From Bacillota bacterium (GTDB lineage: Bacteria; Bacillota; Clostridia; Christensenellales; Aristaeellaceae), in assembly GCA_023398575.1 (NCBI GenBank), contig JAEWSC010000026.1, forward strand, positions 28,037 to 92,036: a stretch of 64,000 nucleotides of DNA, given 5' to 3'. Positions 25,057-32,574 of this stretch are shown piece after piece. Position 1 is the stretch's first letter. Each line of letters opens with the position of its first letter. Below the pieces are notes generated by a model. It saw only the letters and a list, made by a program, of their open reading frames with translations. It ran no database searches and was not told where the DNA came from. The position numbers and the translations under genes were made by a program.

Positions 25057-26643
25057 TCAGCCGTACAGTTTACGGTATTCGCCGGGTGTAAGCCCAGTCT
25101 CCGCCTTGAAAGTATGTGTAAAGTGCTTCAAGTCTGAATAGCCCACATTTTTGCAGATTTCTGATACCGGCTCATTAGAATCACGGAGCATGGCACGAGC
25201 TTCATCCATGCGCACTTTGGTCAAATACTTGGCAAAACCTTCACCTGTTTCCTTTTTAAAGAGCGTGCTGAAGTAGTTCACGCTAAAACCAATGGCGGCG
25301 CTGACCTCCTCCAGTGTGATTGGCTGGGCGAAGTTTTTTCTGATATACAATTTTGCATTGCGTATCGGCTGTGTATCACGATCGCGCAACCGCTGCTCAG
25401 CCAATTGCAGCTGCTCTCGCTGGATATTTCGCAGGCATTCAAAGAGCTCGGATACGCTACTGCATAGTGCGCAGCGCTTGTGAAAAGCGGTGAGAATACC
25501 TTCGCTGTTGTCTACACTGAGCCGGGTAATAAACATAAGTCCCGCCATACGCACAAGGGTAAAAAGCTCCCACCCTCTTGCACCAGGAATGGAGGCGGCT
25601 TCCTCTAAAATGCAAACAGCCTCATCCGCATCCTGAACGCTTAGTACATCAATAGCATGGGAGGCAGCAAACGTATAGCGAGCCTGATAATCCATTTCCA
25701 ACAAGCCTGATTTGCATGCTTCACCTTCCAGCATCCGGCCTGTACCTTCTGTGATGCGTTCTGACAAAGTGTTTGCCGCCTTTGAAAGGGAAGCGGCAAG
25801 TTCTTTCGGCGTATGACACGGAGTACCCAAAGCTAAGGAAAACGCTATTGTACCGAACAACCCTTTTTCTACAGTAAGCTGATTCATGCCGGTTCGCAAT
25901 TGCGCGCGCAGAAATTCATGCTTCGCGTGATTCAGATTCATGACGCCATACATTGTGGCGTCATCGAAATCCAGCACCGAGTCGGCACAAACGGAAGATA
26001 GGATCGGCATAAAAATATCTTTTACCTTCTCCCGGACAACCGATAATGAGGAAAGGCTAAAATGCGCCGGATCATAATCCAGTTTCAGCAAAAGAAGCTG
26101 ATACAAATCCTCTTCAGCATAAAAATGGTAAGCACGCTTCAGTGCATCAGCACTGTCAGCATCCATCCGGCCTGCAAGCATATCGGCGATAAGCTTTGCA
26201 CGCAGCTGCTGTTGATCGTCCATTCGGCCTGTTAAGAGATATTCAATGTCTGTTTCTTTGCGGCGGCGGCTGTTCACGCGCTTGATCATCTTTTCCAGGG
26301 AATGATTGAGCGCGTCCCGGTTGATAGGCTTGAGCAGGTATTCACCTACGCCATAGTGGATGGCGGTTTGAGCGTAATCAAACTGCGCATACCCGCTGAT
26401 AACGATTACTTCCAGATCCGGTAAAAGGGCGTGCGCTTCCTGTATAACTTGAAGTCCGTCCATGCCAGGCATGCGGATGTCGGTGATCAATATATCTGGT
26501 TGAATGGTGCGCACCATTTCCAACGCATCCGGCCCAGTTTGGGCCGTGCCAGCCACCGTAAGGCCCAATCGCTGCCACTCTCCAAGGGCCAGGATTAATT
26601 GGCATATGCGCTCCTCATCATCAGCAATCAGCACGCGAAGCAT
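25057..26643 (-). CDS. YesN-type response regulator with AraC DNA-binding domain
   Basis: 528 residues. N-terminal receiver domain (1-120) with D8/D9, phospho-acceptor D55 (ILITDIRMPGMDG) and K105 region (LLKPINRDA). A long helical middle (about 130-420) follows, then an AraC-type double HTH (about 428-528: ITLEEVSAAIGFSVNYFSTL, CKNVGYSDLKHFTHTF, GLTPGEYRKLYG). Such regulators activate carbohydrate uptake genes. The ATG at 26643 follows AGGGAGG by 7-8 nt. It is the first gene of the regulator-kinase-pseudo-ABC operon, which starts just downstream of the sugar ABC operon terminator. That importer is the obvious target candidate. Confidence 0.92.
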   Translation of the reverse strand: MLRVLIADDEERICQLILALGEWQRLGLTVAGTAQTGPDALEMVRTIQPDILITDIRMPGMDGLQVIQEAHALLPDLEVIVISGYAQFDYAQTAIHYGVGEYLLKPINRDALNHSLEKMIKRVNSRRRKETDIEYLLTGRMDDQQQLRAKLIADMLAGRMDADSADALKRAYHFYAEEDLYQLLLLKLDYDPAHFSLSSLSVVREKVKDIFMPILSSVCADSVLDFDDATMYGVMNLNHAKHEFLRAQLRTGMNQLTVEKGLFGTIAFSLALGTPCHTPKELAASLSKAANTLSERITEGTGRMLEGEACKSGLLEMDYQARYTFAASHAIDVLSVQDADEAVCILEEAASIPGARGWELFTLVRMAGLMFITRLSVDNSEGILTAFHKRCALCSSVSELFECLRNIQREQLQLAEQRLRDRDTQPIRNAKLYIRKNFAQPITLEEVSAAIGFSVNYFSTLFKKETGEGFAKYLTKVRMDEARAMLRDSNEPVSEICKNVGYSDLKHFTHTFKAETGLTPGEYRKLYG

Positions 26644-26682
26644 TTTGGTTCCTCCCTATTCGGCTGCAAATCATGTTTCCTT

Positions 26683-26717
26683 AGTATAGCATAACGCAAA
26701 AAACATAGCCAATCAAA
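26683..26717 (-). promoter_or_regulatory. SigA promoter of the two-component operon
   Basis: On the minus strand TTGATT (about 26716-26711), 17 bp, TATGCT (26693-26688), with an alternative -10 TATACT (26688-26683). The -35 overlaps the T tract of the sugar operon terminator. Confidence 0.5.
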
Positions 26718-26719
26718 AA

Positions 26720-26742
26720 GGCGCCGGCGAATGGCCGGCGCC
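26720..26742 (-). terminator. Terminator of the sugar ABC operon
   Basis: GGCGCCGGC (26720-26728), loop GAATG, GCCGGCGCC (26734-26742): perfect 9-bp GC stem followed on the minus strand by TTTTTGATT. Confidence 0.9.
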
Positions 26743-26756
26743 CATGGAGAGATACA

Positions 26757-27668
26757 TTATTGCTTCTTCAAAACGCTGACGCCGGTGTCGTTGACAACGC
26801 CGCCAAGGGCCTCGCCTTCGAGGGCCTTCACAGCAGCTTCAACGCCCATGGAGCCCATCACATCGGGGTTCTGGGCCATGGTGGCCAGCAGATAGCCATC
26901 CTGAATCAGGGCCAGGATGGCGTCGGACTTGTCAAAGCCCACGCCGATGACGGCCTTGCCGGAAGCCTTGATGGCATTGCCAGTGCCGGTGGTGGAGCCT
27001 TCGTTGCAGCCAAAGATGCCAACAACGCCCTGTGTGATGTAGTTTTCAGCAATGGTCTGGCTCTTGGCAGCATCGCCTTCGCCGTACTGGGTCTCCAAAA
27101 GGGTGAACTTGCTGCCTTCAAAGGCAGAACGGAAGCCGGCTTCGCGCTTGACAGTGGAGTCGGTGGCGGCATTGACGTTCACGATGCCGATAGAGCCTTC
27201 AGTGATGCCGGCAGCGTTCAGAGCGGCGAGCATTTCGTCACCGGCGGTCTTGCCTGCAGCCTGGTTGTCGGTGGAGAAGGTGGCTTCGGCGGGAACGACG
27301 GCGGGGGAGTCAACATAGATGATCTTCACGCCGGCAGCCTGGGCTTCTTTCAGAGCGGAGGAGATGGCGTCGGGGCCATTGGCGGCTACCATGATGGCTT
27401 TGTAACCACCGGCGACGGCATTGTTCACGCACTCGATCTGCTGGGCGTCATCCTTGGTGTTGGGGGACATGAAGGTCACTTCTACGCCAAGCTCCGTTGC
27501 TTTGGCCTGAGCGCCTTCATTCAGTTTTACCCAGTGTTGGTCGATGGAGTCCATGGTGATGAGAGCAATTTTCCAGGGTTGGGTGGCCTTGACGGTGGTT
27601 TCAGCGGAAGCCGCAAACACGCCTAGGCACAGGATCAGGGCACAAACGATGGCAAGGGTCTTTTTCAT
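26757..27668 (-). CDS. rbsB: Sugar ABC transporter substrate-binding protein (RbsB-like)
   Basis: 303 residues of the periplasmic-binding type 1 fold (KIALITMDSIDQHWVKLNEG; YKAIMVAANGPDAISSALKE; IIYVDSPAV; GIFGCNEGSTTG; VIGVGFDKSDAIL). The N-terminus is a Sec signal peptide ending about AASA/ETT. No lipobox cysteine is seen at the cleavage site; the only early Cys (LILCLG) lacks a small residue before it. Most Firmicutes binding proteins are lipoproteins, so its retention at the cell surface is unclear. The real sugar is not readable; ribose, galactose, xylose or inositol-like ligands are all possible. GGGAGG ribosome site. It is the last gene of the rbsA-rbsC-rbsB-type operon. Confidence 0.88.
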   Translation of the reverse strand: MKKTLAIVCALILCLGVFAASAETTVKATQPWKIALITMDSIDQHWVKLNEGAQAKATELGVEVTFMSPNTKDDAQQIECVNNAVAGGYKAIMVAANGPDAISSALKEAQAAGVKIIYVDSPAVVPAEATFSTDNQAAGKTAGDEMLAALNAAGITEGSIGIVNVNAATDSTVKREAGFRSAFEGSKFTLLETQYGEGDAAKSQTIAENYITQGVVGIFGCNEGSTTGTGNAIKASGKAVIGVGFDKSDAILALIQDGYLLATMAQNPDVMGSMGVEAAVKALEGEALGGVVNDTGVSVLKKQ

Positions 27669-27723
27669 GATGGTACCTCCCGATTTATTTTCTCTATAAG
27701 CAACCTTACAGCCGCTTACAAAT

Positions 27724-28734
27724 TCACTTGGAGCGCTTGCGTGTGCCGCGTCTTACCACCACGTCAAGCAATACCGCAAAGACTACGATGACGCCGATAA
27801 CAATGCGCTGCAATCCTACCTGCGCGCCGATCATGTTCAGGCCGTTTTCCAGCGTCTGCCACACGGCCGAACCTGCGAAGGTTCCAAGCAGCAAGCCAGT
27901 ACCGCCCAAGGGGGAGATGCCGCCGATGACGCCGGCAGCCACCGCGTACATTTCATACATGTTGCCGGCTTCCATATTGCCCATGCCGGCCTGTGCACAG
28001 AGGATGAGGCCTACAACAAAGGCGCAGAAAGCTGACACCATATACGCCTTGGTGGTGGTTGCAAAGACACTGACACCGGAGAGCTTGGCCGCATCCACAT
28101 TGGAGCCGATGGCATAGATGTGCCGGCCGGTGCGTGTCTTGGACAATAGGAAGAAGAAGATGATAAACACCACAACTGCAACAAGGAAGGTGTTATATAA
28201 GCCAAAGGTCTTGCCATAGTAAAAGAAGCTTTGAAAGGCATCACCAGCTTCTTTGCCAATGCCTGAGGCAATGGCGTCCGTGTTGCGGTTACCGTTGATC
28301 ATATAGCCGATACCGCGGGCAACGAACATGGTGCCAAGCGTGGCAATAAAAGGCGGCAGCTGCGCCTTGCCCACCAATAAGCCGTTGATCATGCCGATGA
28401 CCAGGCAGCAAGCAAGGGAGATCAAAGCGGCAATGAGCGGATGGATGCCGTAGGTCATCAGCGTGGCGGATACCATGGCGCTCATGCCGACCACCGAGCC
28501 TAAAGACAAATCAATGTTTCCTGTGATCAGCAGATAGCTTTGGCCGATGCCGATGATCAGATACTTGCTCATAGAGCGCAATAAGTTCTGTATATTGGCA
28601 GAGGAGAATACGTTTGGTTCCCGTAAGCCGAATACAATATAAATCACAATCAATGCTGCGAAGGCGATCATCGCCGACGCCATGCCGCGTATAGCGAAGA
28701 AGCGGCGGACGGGGTTTACGCGTCTTGCCTGCAT
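27724..28734 (-). CDS. rbsC: Sugar ABC transporter permease (RbsC-like)
   Basis: 336 residues from ATG 28734 (MQARRVNPVRRFF), which follows AAGGAGG by about 8 nt; the longer in-frame start at 28776 would overlap the ATPase gene by 29 bp. About ten membrane helices. Family signatures: VFSSANIQNLLRSMSKYLII, GNIDLSLGSVVGMSAM, GLLVGKAQLPPFIATLGTM, GRHIYAIGSNVDAAKLSGV and GGISPLGGTGLLLGTFAGS. It forms the channel of a monosaccharide importer with the flanking ATPase and binding protein. The C-terminus is basic (VVRRGTRKRSK). Confidence 0.93.
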   Translation of the reverse strand: MQARRVNPVRRFFAIRGMASAMIAFAALIVIYIVFGLREPNVFSSANIQNLLRSMSKYLIIGIGQSYLLITGNIDLSLGSVVGMSAMVSATLMTYGIHPLIAALISLACCLVIGMINGLLVGKAQLPPFIATLGTMFVARGIGYMINGNRNTDAIASGIGKEAGDAFQSFFYYGKTFGLYNTFLVAVVVFIIFFFLLSKTRTGRHIYAIGSNVDAAKLSGVSVFATTTKAYMVSAFCAFVVGLILCAQAGMGNMEAGNMYEMYAVAAGVIGGISPLGGTGLLLGTFAGSAVWQTLENGLNMIGAQVGLQRIVIGVIVVFAVLLDVVVRRGTRKRSK

Positions 28735-28747
28735 TTGGGCTTCCTCC

Positions 28748-30259
28748 TTATTCGCCTGCGGCGATTTTCTTTTCAAACCGGGTGGCCAGCGTTAGAATCT
28801 TTTCCTGGGTAGCTTCCTCTTTTGTGAGTTCCCCTGTAATCCGTCCATCGCACATAACGATGATCCGGTCTGCGATGCCCATGATCTCAGGCATTTCGGA
28901 GGAGACAAACATGACTGCGATACCTTGCTGCTTTAACTTGTTCATCAGGTGGTAAATCTCTACCTTGGCGGCCACGTCAATGCCGCGGGTGGGTTCGTCA
29001 AACATGACCACCCGGGAGTTACGAGCCAGCCATTTGGCAACGACTACCTTCTGCTGGTTGCCGCCGGATAATGTGGCGACATCCTTGTCGATGGAAGCCG
29101 TTTTAATCATCAAGTTATTGACCGCTTGGTCACACATCTTTGTTTCGTGTGCACGCCTTACAACGCCAAGCCTATCGCATATCATATCCAGGTTGGGCAG
29201 GGCAATGTTTTGGCGGAGAGAGAGCTTTGTGCATAGTCCGTCTTTTTTGCGGTCTTCCGGGGCCAGAACAATGCCCGCGCGGATGGCATCTGCCACACTG
29301 CGGATGCGCACAGGCTGCCCATCCAGCAAAATTTCGCCGCTTTCCTTAGGATCGGCGCCGAAAATGGCCCGGGTCGTCTCCGTACGTCCTGCACCCATCA
29401 GGCCCGCAAAGCCTACGATTTCACCCTCGTGCAAATCAAAATTGATATCCCGTACCATACGGCCGGCGCTTAGGTGACGCACCTCAAACACCCGCTTGCC
29501 TTTATTGCAGCTCACATTTGGGAACTTTTCCTTGATCTCGCGGCCCACCATGTTAGATATGATCTCATCCATGGTGGTGTCTTGAAAGTTCATGGAGGTA
29601 ATAAACTGGCCGTCCCGCATGATGGTTACCCGGTCAACAATGTATTGCAGTTCCTCCAGCCGGTGGGAGATATATACGATGCCGCAGCCTTTTTTCTTAA
29701 GCTCCTGAATGATGCGGAATAAATCTTCAATCTCTCTGGAGGTCAGCGATGAGGTAGGTTCGTCCATAATCAAAACCCGGGCATTGGTAGAAAGAGCCTT
29801 TGCGATTTCCACCATTTGCTGTTTGGAAACCGGCAGCTCGCCCACAACCTTCCGAGGATCTAGGTCTATTTTCAGGTCAGCCAATATCCTGCGGGCATCC
29901 TCTCCCATTTCCCGGTTGGATAAAGTGCATAGCTTTGCCTTTTCACGGCCCAGGAACATGTTCTCCGCGACGGATAGATGACGGCACATGTTCAATTCCT
30001 GGTGTATGATAGCCACGCCAATTTCCTGTGCTTGCTTTGGGGTGAGGTCGTTAACCTCCTGCCCGAATATCTCCACGCGGCCTGAGTCTCTGGTGTATAC
30101 GCCGCTTAATATCTTCATCAGTGTGCTTTTTCCCGCGCCGTTTTCGCCAAGCAGGGCCATGACTTCACCGCAGCGCAACTCAAAATGCACATCACTTAGG
30201 GCTTTCACACCCGGAAAGCTTTTATGAATGTGCTCCATGGTCACGATTATCTCGCCCAT
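28748..30259 (-). CDS. rbsA: Sugar ABC transporter ATP-binding protein (RbsA-like)
   Basis: 503 residues from ATG 30259; a TTG three codons upstream lies nearer a weak GGTGA site and is the alternative. Tandem ATPase: half 1 has Walker A GENGAGKST, Q-loop HQELNMCRHL, Walker B VLIMDEPTS and switch YISHR. Half 2 has the usual diverged Walker A GLMGAGRTE, signature LSGGNQQK and Walker B VVMFDEPTRG. All as expected for a working monosaccharide-import ATPase. First gene of the operon; the permease starts 13 bp after its stop. It is a direct internal control for the decayed paralogue at 22506-24005. Confidence 0.95.
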   Translation of the reverse strand: MGEIIVTMEHIHKSFPGVKALSDVHFELRCGEVMALLGENGAGKSTLMKILSGVYTRDSGRVEIFGQEVNDLTPKQAQEIGVAIIHQELNMCRHLSVAENMFLGREKAKLCTLSNREMGEDARRILADLKIDLDPRKVVGELPVSKQQMVEIAKALSTNARVLIMDEPTSSLTSREIEDLFRIIQELKKKGCGIVYISHRLEELQYIVDRVTIMRDGQFITSMNFQDTTMDEIISNMVGREIKEKFPNVSCNKGKRVFEVRHLSAGRMVRDINFDLHEGEIVGFAGLMGAGRTETTRAIFGADPKESGEILLDGQPVRIRSVADAIRAGIVLAPEDRKKDGLCTKLSLRQNIALPNLDMICDRLGVVRRAHETKMCDQAVNNLMIKTASIDKDVATLSGGNQQKVVVAKWLARNSRVVMFDEPTRGIDVAAKVEIYHLMNKLKQQGIAVMFVSSEMPEIMGIADRIIVMCDGRITGELTKEEATQEKILTLATRFEKKIAAGE

Positions 30260-30300
30260 CAGATGCAATCACCGTCTTCCCAATCCCTTTAACTGAGTCT

Positions 30301-30309
30301 ATTATAGCA
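30301..30309 (-). promoter_or_regulatory. Extended -10 promoter of the sugar ABC operon
   Basis: On the minus strand TGC-TATAAT (30309-30301), a perfect extended -10. No good -35 box is seen at 17 bp, which suits an activator-dependent promoter such as one driven by the YesN-type regulator. Leader about 35 nt. Confidence 0.6.
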
Positions 30310-30571
30310 TTCACATTTGATATGTATAGGGGAGGAAAATTCCGAAACAGGGGGGCTATCTACCTGTCTTATTTGGAAAACTTGTGACCTGATACAACCG
30401 GGAATGTAAGCGTCATTACATAAGAAGGCTGCCGTGCTTATGTTTGTTTCTATGCACGGAAGCTTTGTCAGATGGGAGGATCGGGACTATCTTACAGTCT
30501 TGTATCCTATTTACCACAAAAGGCATTCACCGGGCTTTTCATATGAAAAATGTCTATCATAAGTCATGAAA

Positions 30572-30614
30572 AAGCGCTCTTGGGCATTGGCTTGATGAAT
30601 GCCCAAGAGCGCTT
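30572..30614 (-). terminator. Terminator of the cotJ operon
   Basis: AAGCGCTCTTGGGCATT (30572-30588) and AATGCCCAAGAGCGCTT (30598-30614): perfect 17-bp stem with a 9-nt loop, followed on the minus strand by TTTCATG, making a T5 run with the stem end. Confidence 0.9.
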
Positions 30615-30680
30615 GCATGGGAGTATACTGGTCCGCTTACCGGCGTCCCATGTTATGGAGCACCGTTTGTCATAGGTGTA

Positions 30681-31217
30681 TCAGATATCTTCCGGCACGT
30701 TCTGTACAAGGTGCAGTGCCTCCATCAGCCGCTGCTCATGCACGATTTCCCGCTGTCGCAGAAACCGCAAAACACCCAAAGCGTCGGGGTCATCACAGTT
30801 GGGCAGCACGCGTTCGTAAGCGCGCCGGGATTGCCGTTCAGATGCCAAATCGGCATACAGGCAAGCGATGGGGTCGGCACAATCCGGGAAACCAGAACCT
30901 GGAATGGATGGTGTTTCCATGCTGGCCGGCCACACTTCGATGGCCAACTCACGGCGCTGATCGGGAGGCAGGCGGCCTGTCAGCTGATACAATAAAGCGC
31001 TGAGCATTTCACCGTGGGCCAGTTCTTCTGTGGCAAGATCGGTGAGCAGTGCCTTGGCTTCCTTTCTGGGCATGCTTTGTCGCTGGTTCAGATAGCTAAG
31101 TGCAGCCATCCATGCGCCTTCCGGACCGCCGCATTGTGTAAGCAGCGTCCTTGCCAGGGGAAGGTTCTGTGTTTTGACATTAACGGGATAGGGAAGTTGT
31201 TTTTGATACAGCCACAT
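30681..31217 (-). CDS. cotJC: CotJC-like spore coat protein (ferritin-like / manganese-catalase family)
   Basis: 178 residues. The start MWLYQKQLPYPVNVK is the typical CotJC beginning. Helices with spaced acidic and His residues follow: GPEGAWMAALSYLNQRQSM, LTDLATEELAHGEML (ExxH metal pair) and LRQREIVHEQRLMEAL (ExxxxHE pair). These are ferritin-like di-metal ligands as in manganese catalase. It is incorporated in the spore coat and may detoxify peroxide. The ribosome site AAGGAGG lies in the end of the cotJA-cotJB fusion gene, 3 bp upstream, so they are one unit. Confidence 0.88.
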   Translation of the reverse strand: MWLYQKQLPYPVNVKTQNLPLARTLLTQCGGPEGAWMAALSYLNQRQSMPRKEAKALLTDLATEELAHGEMLSALLYQLTGRLPPDQRRELAIEVWPASMETPSIPGSGFPDCADPIACLYADLASERQSRRAYERVLPNCDDPDALGVLRFLRQREIVHEQRLMEALHLVQNVPEDI

Positions 31218-31220
31218 GGC

Positions 31221-31652
31221 TTAGGCCTCCTTTTCCGCAGCGGCGGACACTTCCCAAGGCCAAGGGCCTTCCACCCAATTCCAGCACAATGGGCAGGAAT
31301 CTCGGCTTTCACCATACAATGCGCAGGCCAGGTATCCATAACCGCCGGGGCAGCGCTCACAATAACCATGATACAGCGCCAAAGCGTTTCTGTCGCAGGG
31401 ATGCGTGTTCAAATAAAGGCGCATTTCCCAGGCGGCAAAGGGAACGGCATGTGTTAGGTTGGCAGACCTGGGCAATGGGGAAGCTTCACCGGAGGGGATG
31501 AAAAGGCCAGGGAACAATGTGCCATGCCGCAGCGCTTCCCTTGGGGGAAACAGGGTTTCAGAGGATTCTGGGGGCAGCAGGTCCGCTTCTTCATGTGCAT
31601 CCTGCACTGCGAAAAATGCTGCGCCGCTGATGGGGAAATTGTTTTTTTTCAT
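31221..31652 (-). CDS. cotJB: CotJA-CotJB fused spore coat protein
   Basis: 143 residues from ATG 31652 (AAGGG about 9 nt upstream). Residues about 30-57 (ETLFPPREALRHGTLFPGLF) match the core of CotJA, and residues about 75-143 match CotJB: WEMRLYLNTHPCDRNALALY and the conserved end NWVEGPWPWEV. In most spore formers cotJA and cotJB are two separate small genes followed by cotJC. Here they are one reading frame with no stop between. The insert CERCPGGYGYLACALYGESR is richer in Cys than usual. It probably recruits CotJC to the coat. A mother-cell promoter lies at 31704-31732. Confidence 0.75.
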   Translation of the reverse strand: MKKNNFPISGAAFFAVQDAHEEADLLPPESSETLFPPREALRHGTLFPGLFIPSGEASPLPRSANLTHAVPFAAWEMRLYLNTHPCDRNALALYHGYCERCPGGYGYLACALYGESRDSCPLCWNWVEGPWPWEVSAAAEKEA

Positions 31653-31703
31653 GGGCATACACCCTTTTTTGGTTTTACAGGCGCACATAAATAGCCTGTA
31701 GTT

Positions 31704-31732
31704 TATTGTATGATGGCCGCGGGGCAAGGGTG
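31704..31732 (-). promoter_or_regulatory. Mother-cell sporulation promoter (SigK/SigE type) of the cotJ operon
   Basis: On the minus strand CACC (31732-31729; SigK -35 mACm), 17 bp from the AC, then CATACAATA (31712-31704). The -10 fits the SigK consensus CATANNNTA exactly and also the SigE -10 CATACAMT. Leader about 45 nt. Confidence 0.6.
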
Positions 31733-31770
31733 CTGCAGGTGATGTAAGGCATTGCTAACGTATTGCTGCT

Positions 31771-32391
31771 TCATTGCTTTTGAAGCTCTTCCATCATCCG
31801 CCGGATATCCTCCGAAGTCATGGTACACTTGCCTTTTTCGATCAAAATGTTCCCTCCGGTCATGATGTAGGAGGGAAAGACCCTGATTTGTCCGTAACAA
31901 AAGGTCTCTGATCTGATTTTGTAGGTGGAGGCGGAGGGGATCACGTTCTTTCCCAGTTTCTTCTTTGCAATCTGGTTAAACGCCTTCTTTGCCACATCAC
32001 CCATGAGCATGATCACTTTCAAGTTCGGAAACAAGCCGATTTCCTTTTCCAAAAGCGGCAGATGACTTGTAATCAGTTCTCCGGGAACTGCGTACTGGTG
32101 CTTGGGAGCTTTTACAGCCGTTGTGATATAAATGCCTAGGCCTAGAATTTCAGTCATATTTTTTACTTGAACGCCGGCGTCATGAAAAAGCGCCAGTGTT
32201 GTTCTCATATAATTCGACTCGCTGCTGAGGCTGTAAAAGCCGTCCTCCGGATTTAGCGGAGGAACCTCATTGATCATAATGCACTTGATTTCCTCTACGT
32301 CGATTTGCACATCGGGCAACTGGAGGGCGCTTTCTTCCAGATGCATGGCCGCTAAACAGCCAGCCAGGTAGTCCTTCATATTCATTTGCAT
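31771..32391 (-). CDS. Uracil-DNA-glycosylase-like protein
   Basis: 206 residues from ATG 32391 (AAAGGG about 8 nt upstream). The fold pattern is that of the UDG superfamily: an N-terminal strand with IMINEVPPLNPEDGFY at the motif A position, GLGIYITTAVKAPKH, LITSHLPLLEKEIGLFPNLKVIMLMGDVAKKAF, and RVFPSYIMTGGNIL at the motif B position. The usual motif B His-Pro-Ser is replaced, so base specificity or activity may differ. It sits upstream of the cotJ operon on the same strand, but a separate promoter is likely. The superfamily call is fairly sure; the function is not. Confidence 0.6.
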   Translation of the reverse strand: MQMNMKDYLAGCLAAMHLEESALQLPDVQIDVEEIKCIMINEVPPLNPEDGFYSLSSESNYMRTTLALFHDAGVQVKNMTEILGLGIYITTAVKAPKHQYAVPGELITSHLPLLEKEIGLFPNLKVIMLMGDVAKKAFNQIAKKKLGKNVIPSASTYKIRSETFCYGQIRVFPSYIMTGGNILIEKGKCTMTSEDIRRMMEELQKQ

Positions 32392-32514
32392 AGTGCTATC
32401 CCCTTTTTGGTCTATCATAACATATATAACCTGACATCAGTGCGTCATCTTTTGTAGTGCTGAAAAATGAAAATGAGAAAATGCATTAATAGAGGTACAT
32501 TGTGCAGGAAAAGA

Positions 32515-32544
32515 GCTGCCGCACTGAGTATTCAGCACGGCAGC
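32515..32544 (-). terminator. Terminator of the symporter gene
   Basis: GCTGCCG (32515-32521) and CGGCAGC (32538-32544) with inner CTGA/TCAG; on the minus strand TCTTTTCC follows. It lies 31 bp beyond the symporter stop. Confidence 0.7.
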
Positions 32545-32574
32545 CTCTTATACTTTTTCGAGAACTATCATGAG

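Larger units (their letters stand above)
30260..30680. other. 420-bp intergenic region between rbsA-like and cotJC-like genes
   Basis: No gene seen. It holds the sugar operon promoter (30301-30309), an inverted repeat CCGTGC/GCACGG (about 30432-30460) of unknown role and, at the far end, the cotJ terminator (30572-30614). The roughly 240 bp upstream of the promoter is room for response-regulator binding. Confidence 0.6.

Noticed and set aside
26760..27626. Long open frame on the plus strand opposite the sugar-binding protein gene
   Set aside because: It is Gly/Asp/Val/His-biased, has no ribosome site or family pattern, and mirrors the strongly supported RbsB-like gene on the other strand.
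30360..30480. Possible catabolite-responsive element or second terminator upstream of the sugar operon
   Set aside because: No match to a cre consensus was found, and the CCGTGC/GCACGG stem has no T tract.
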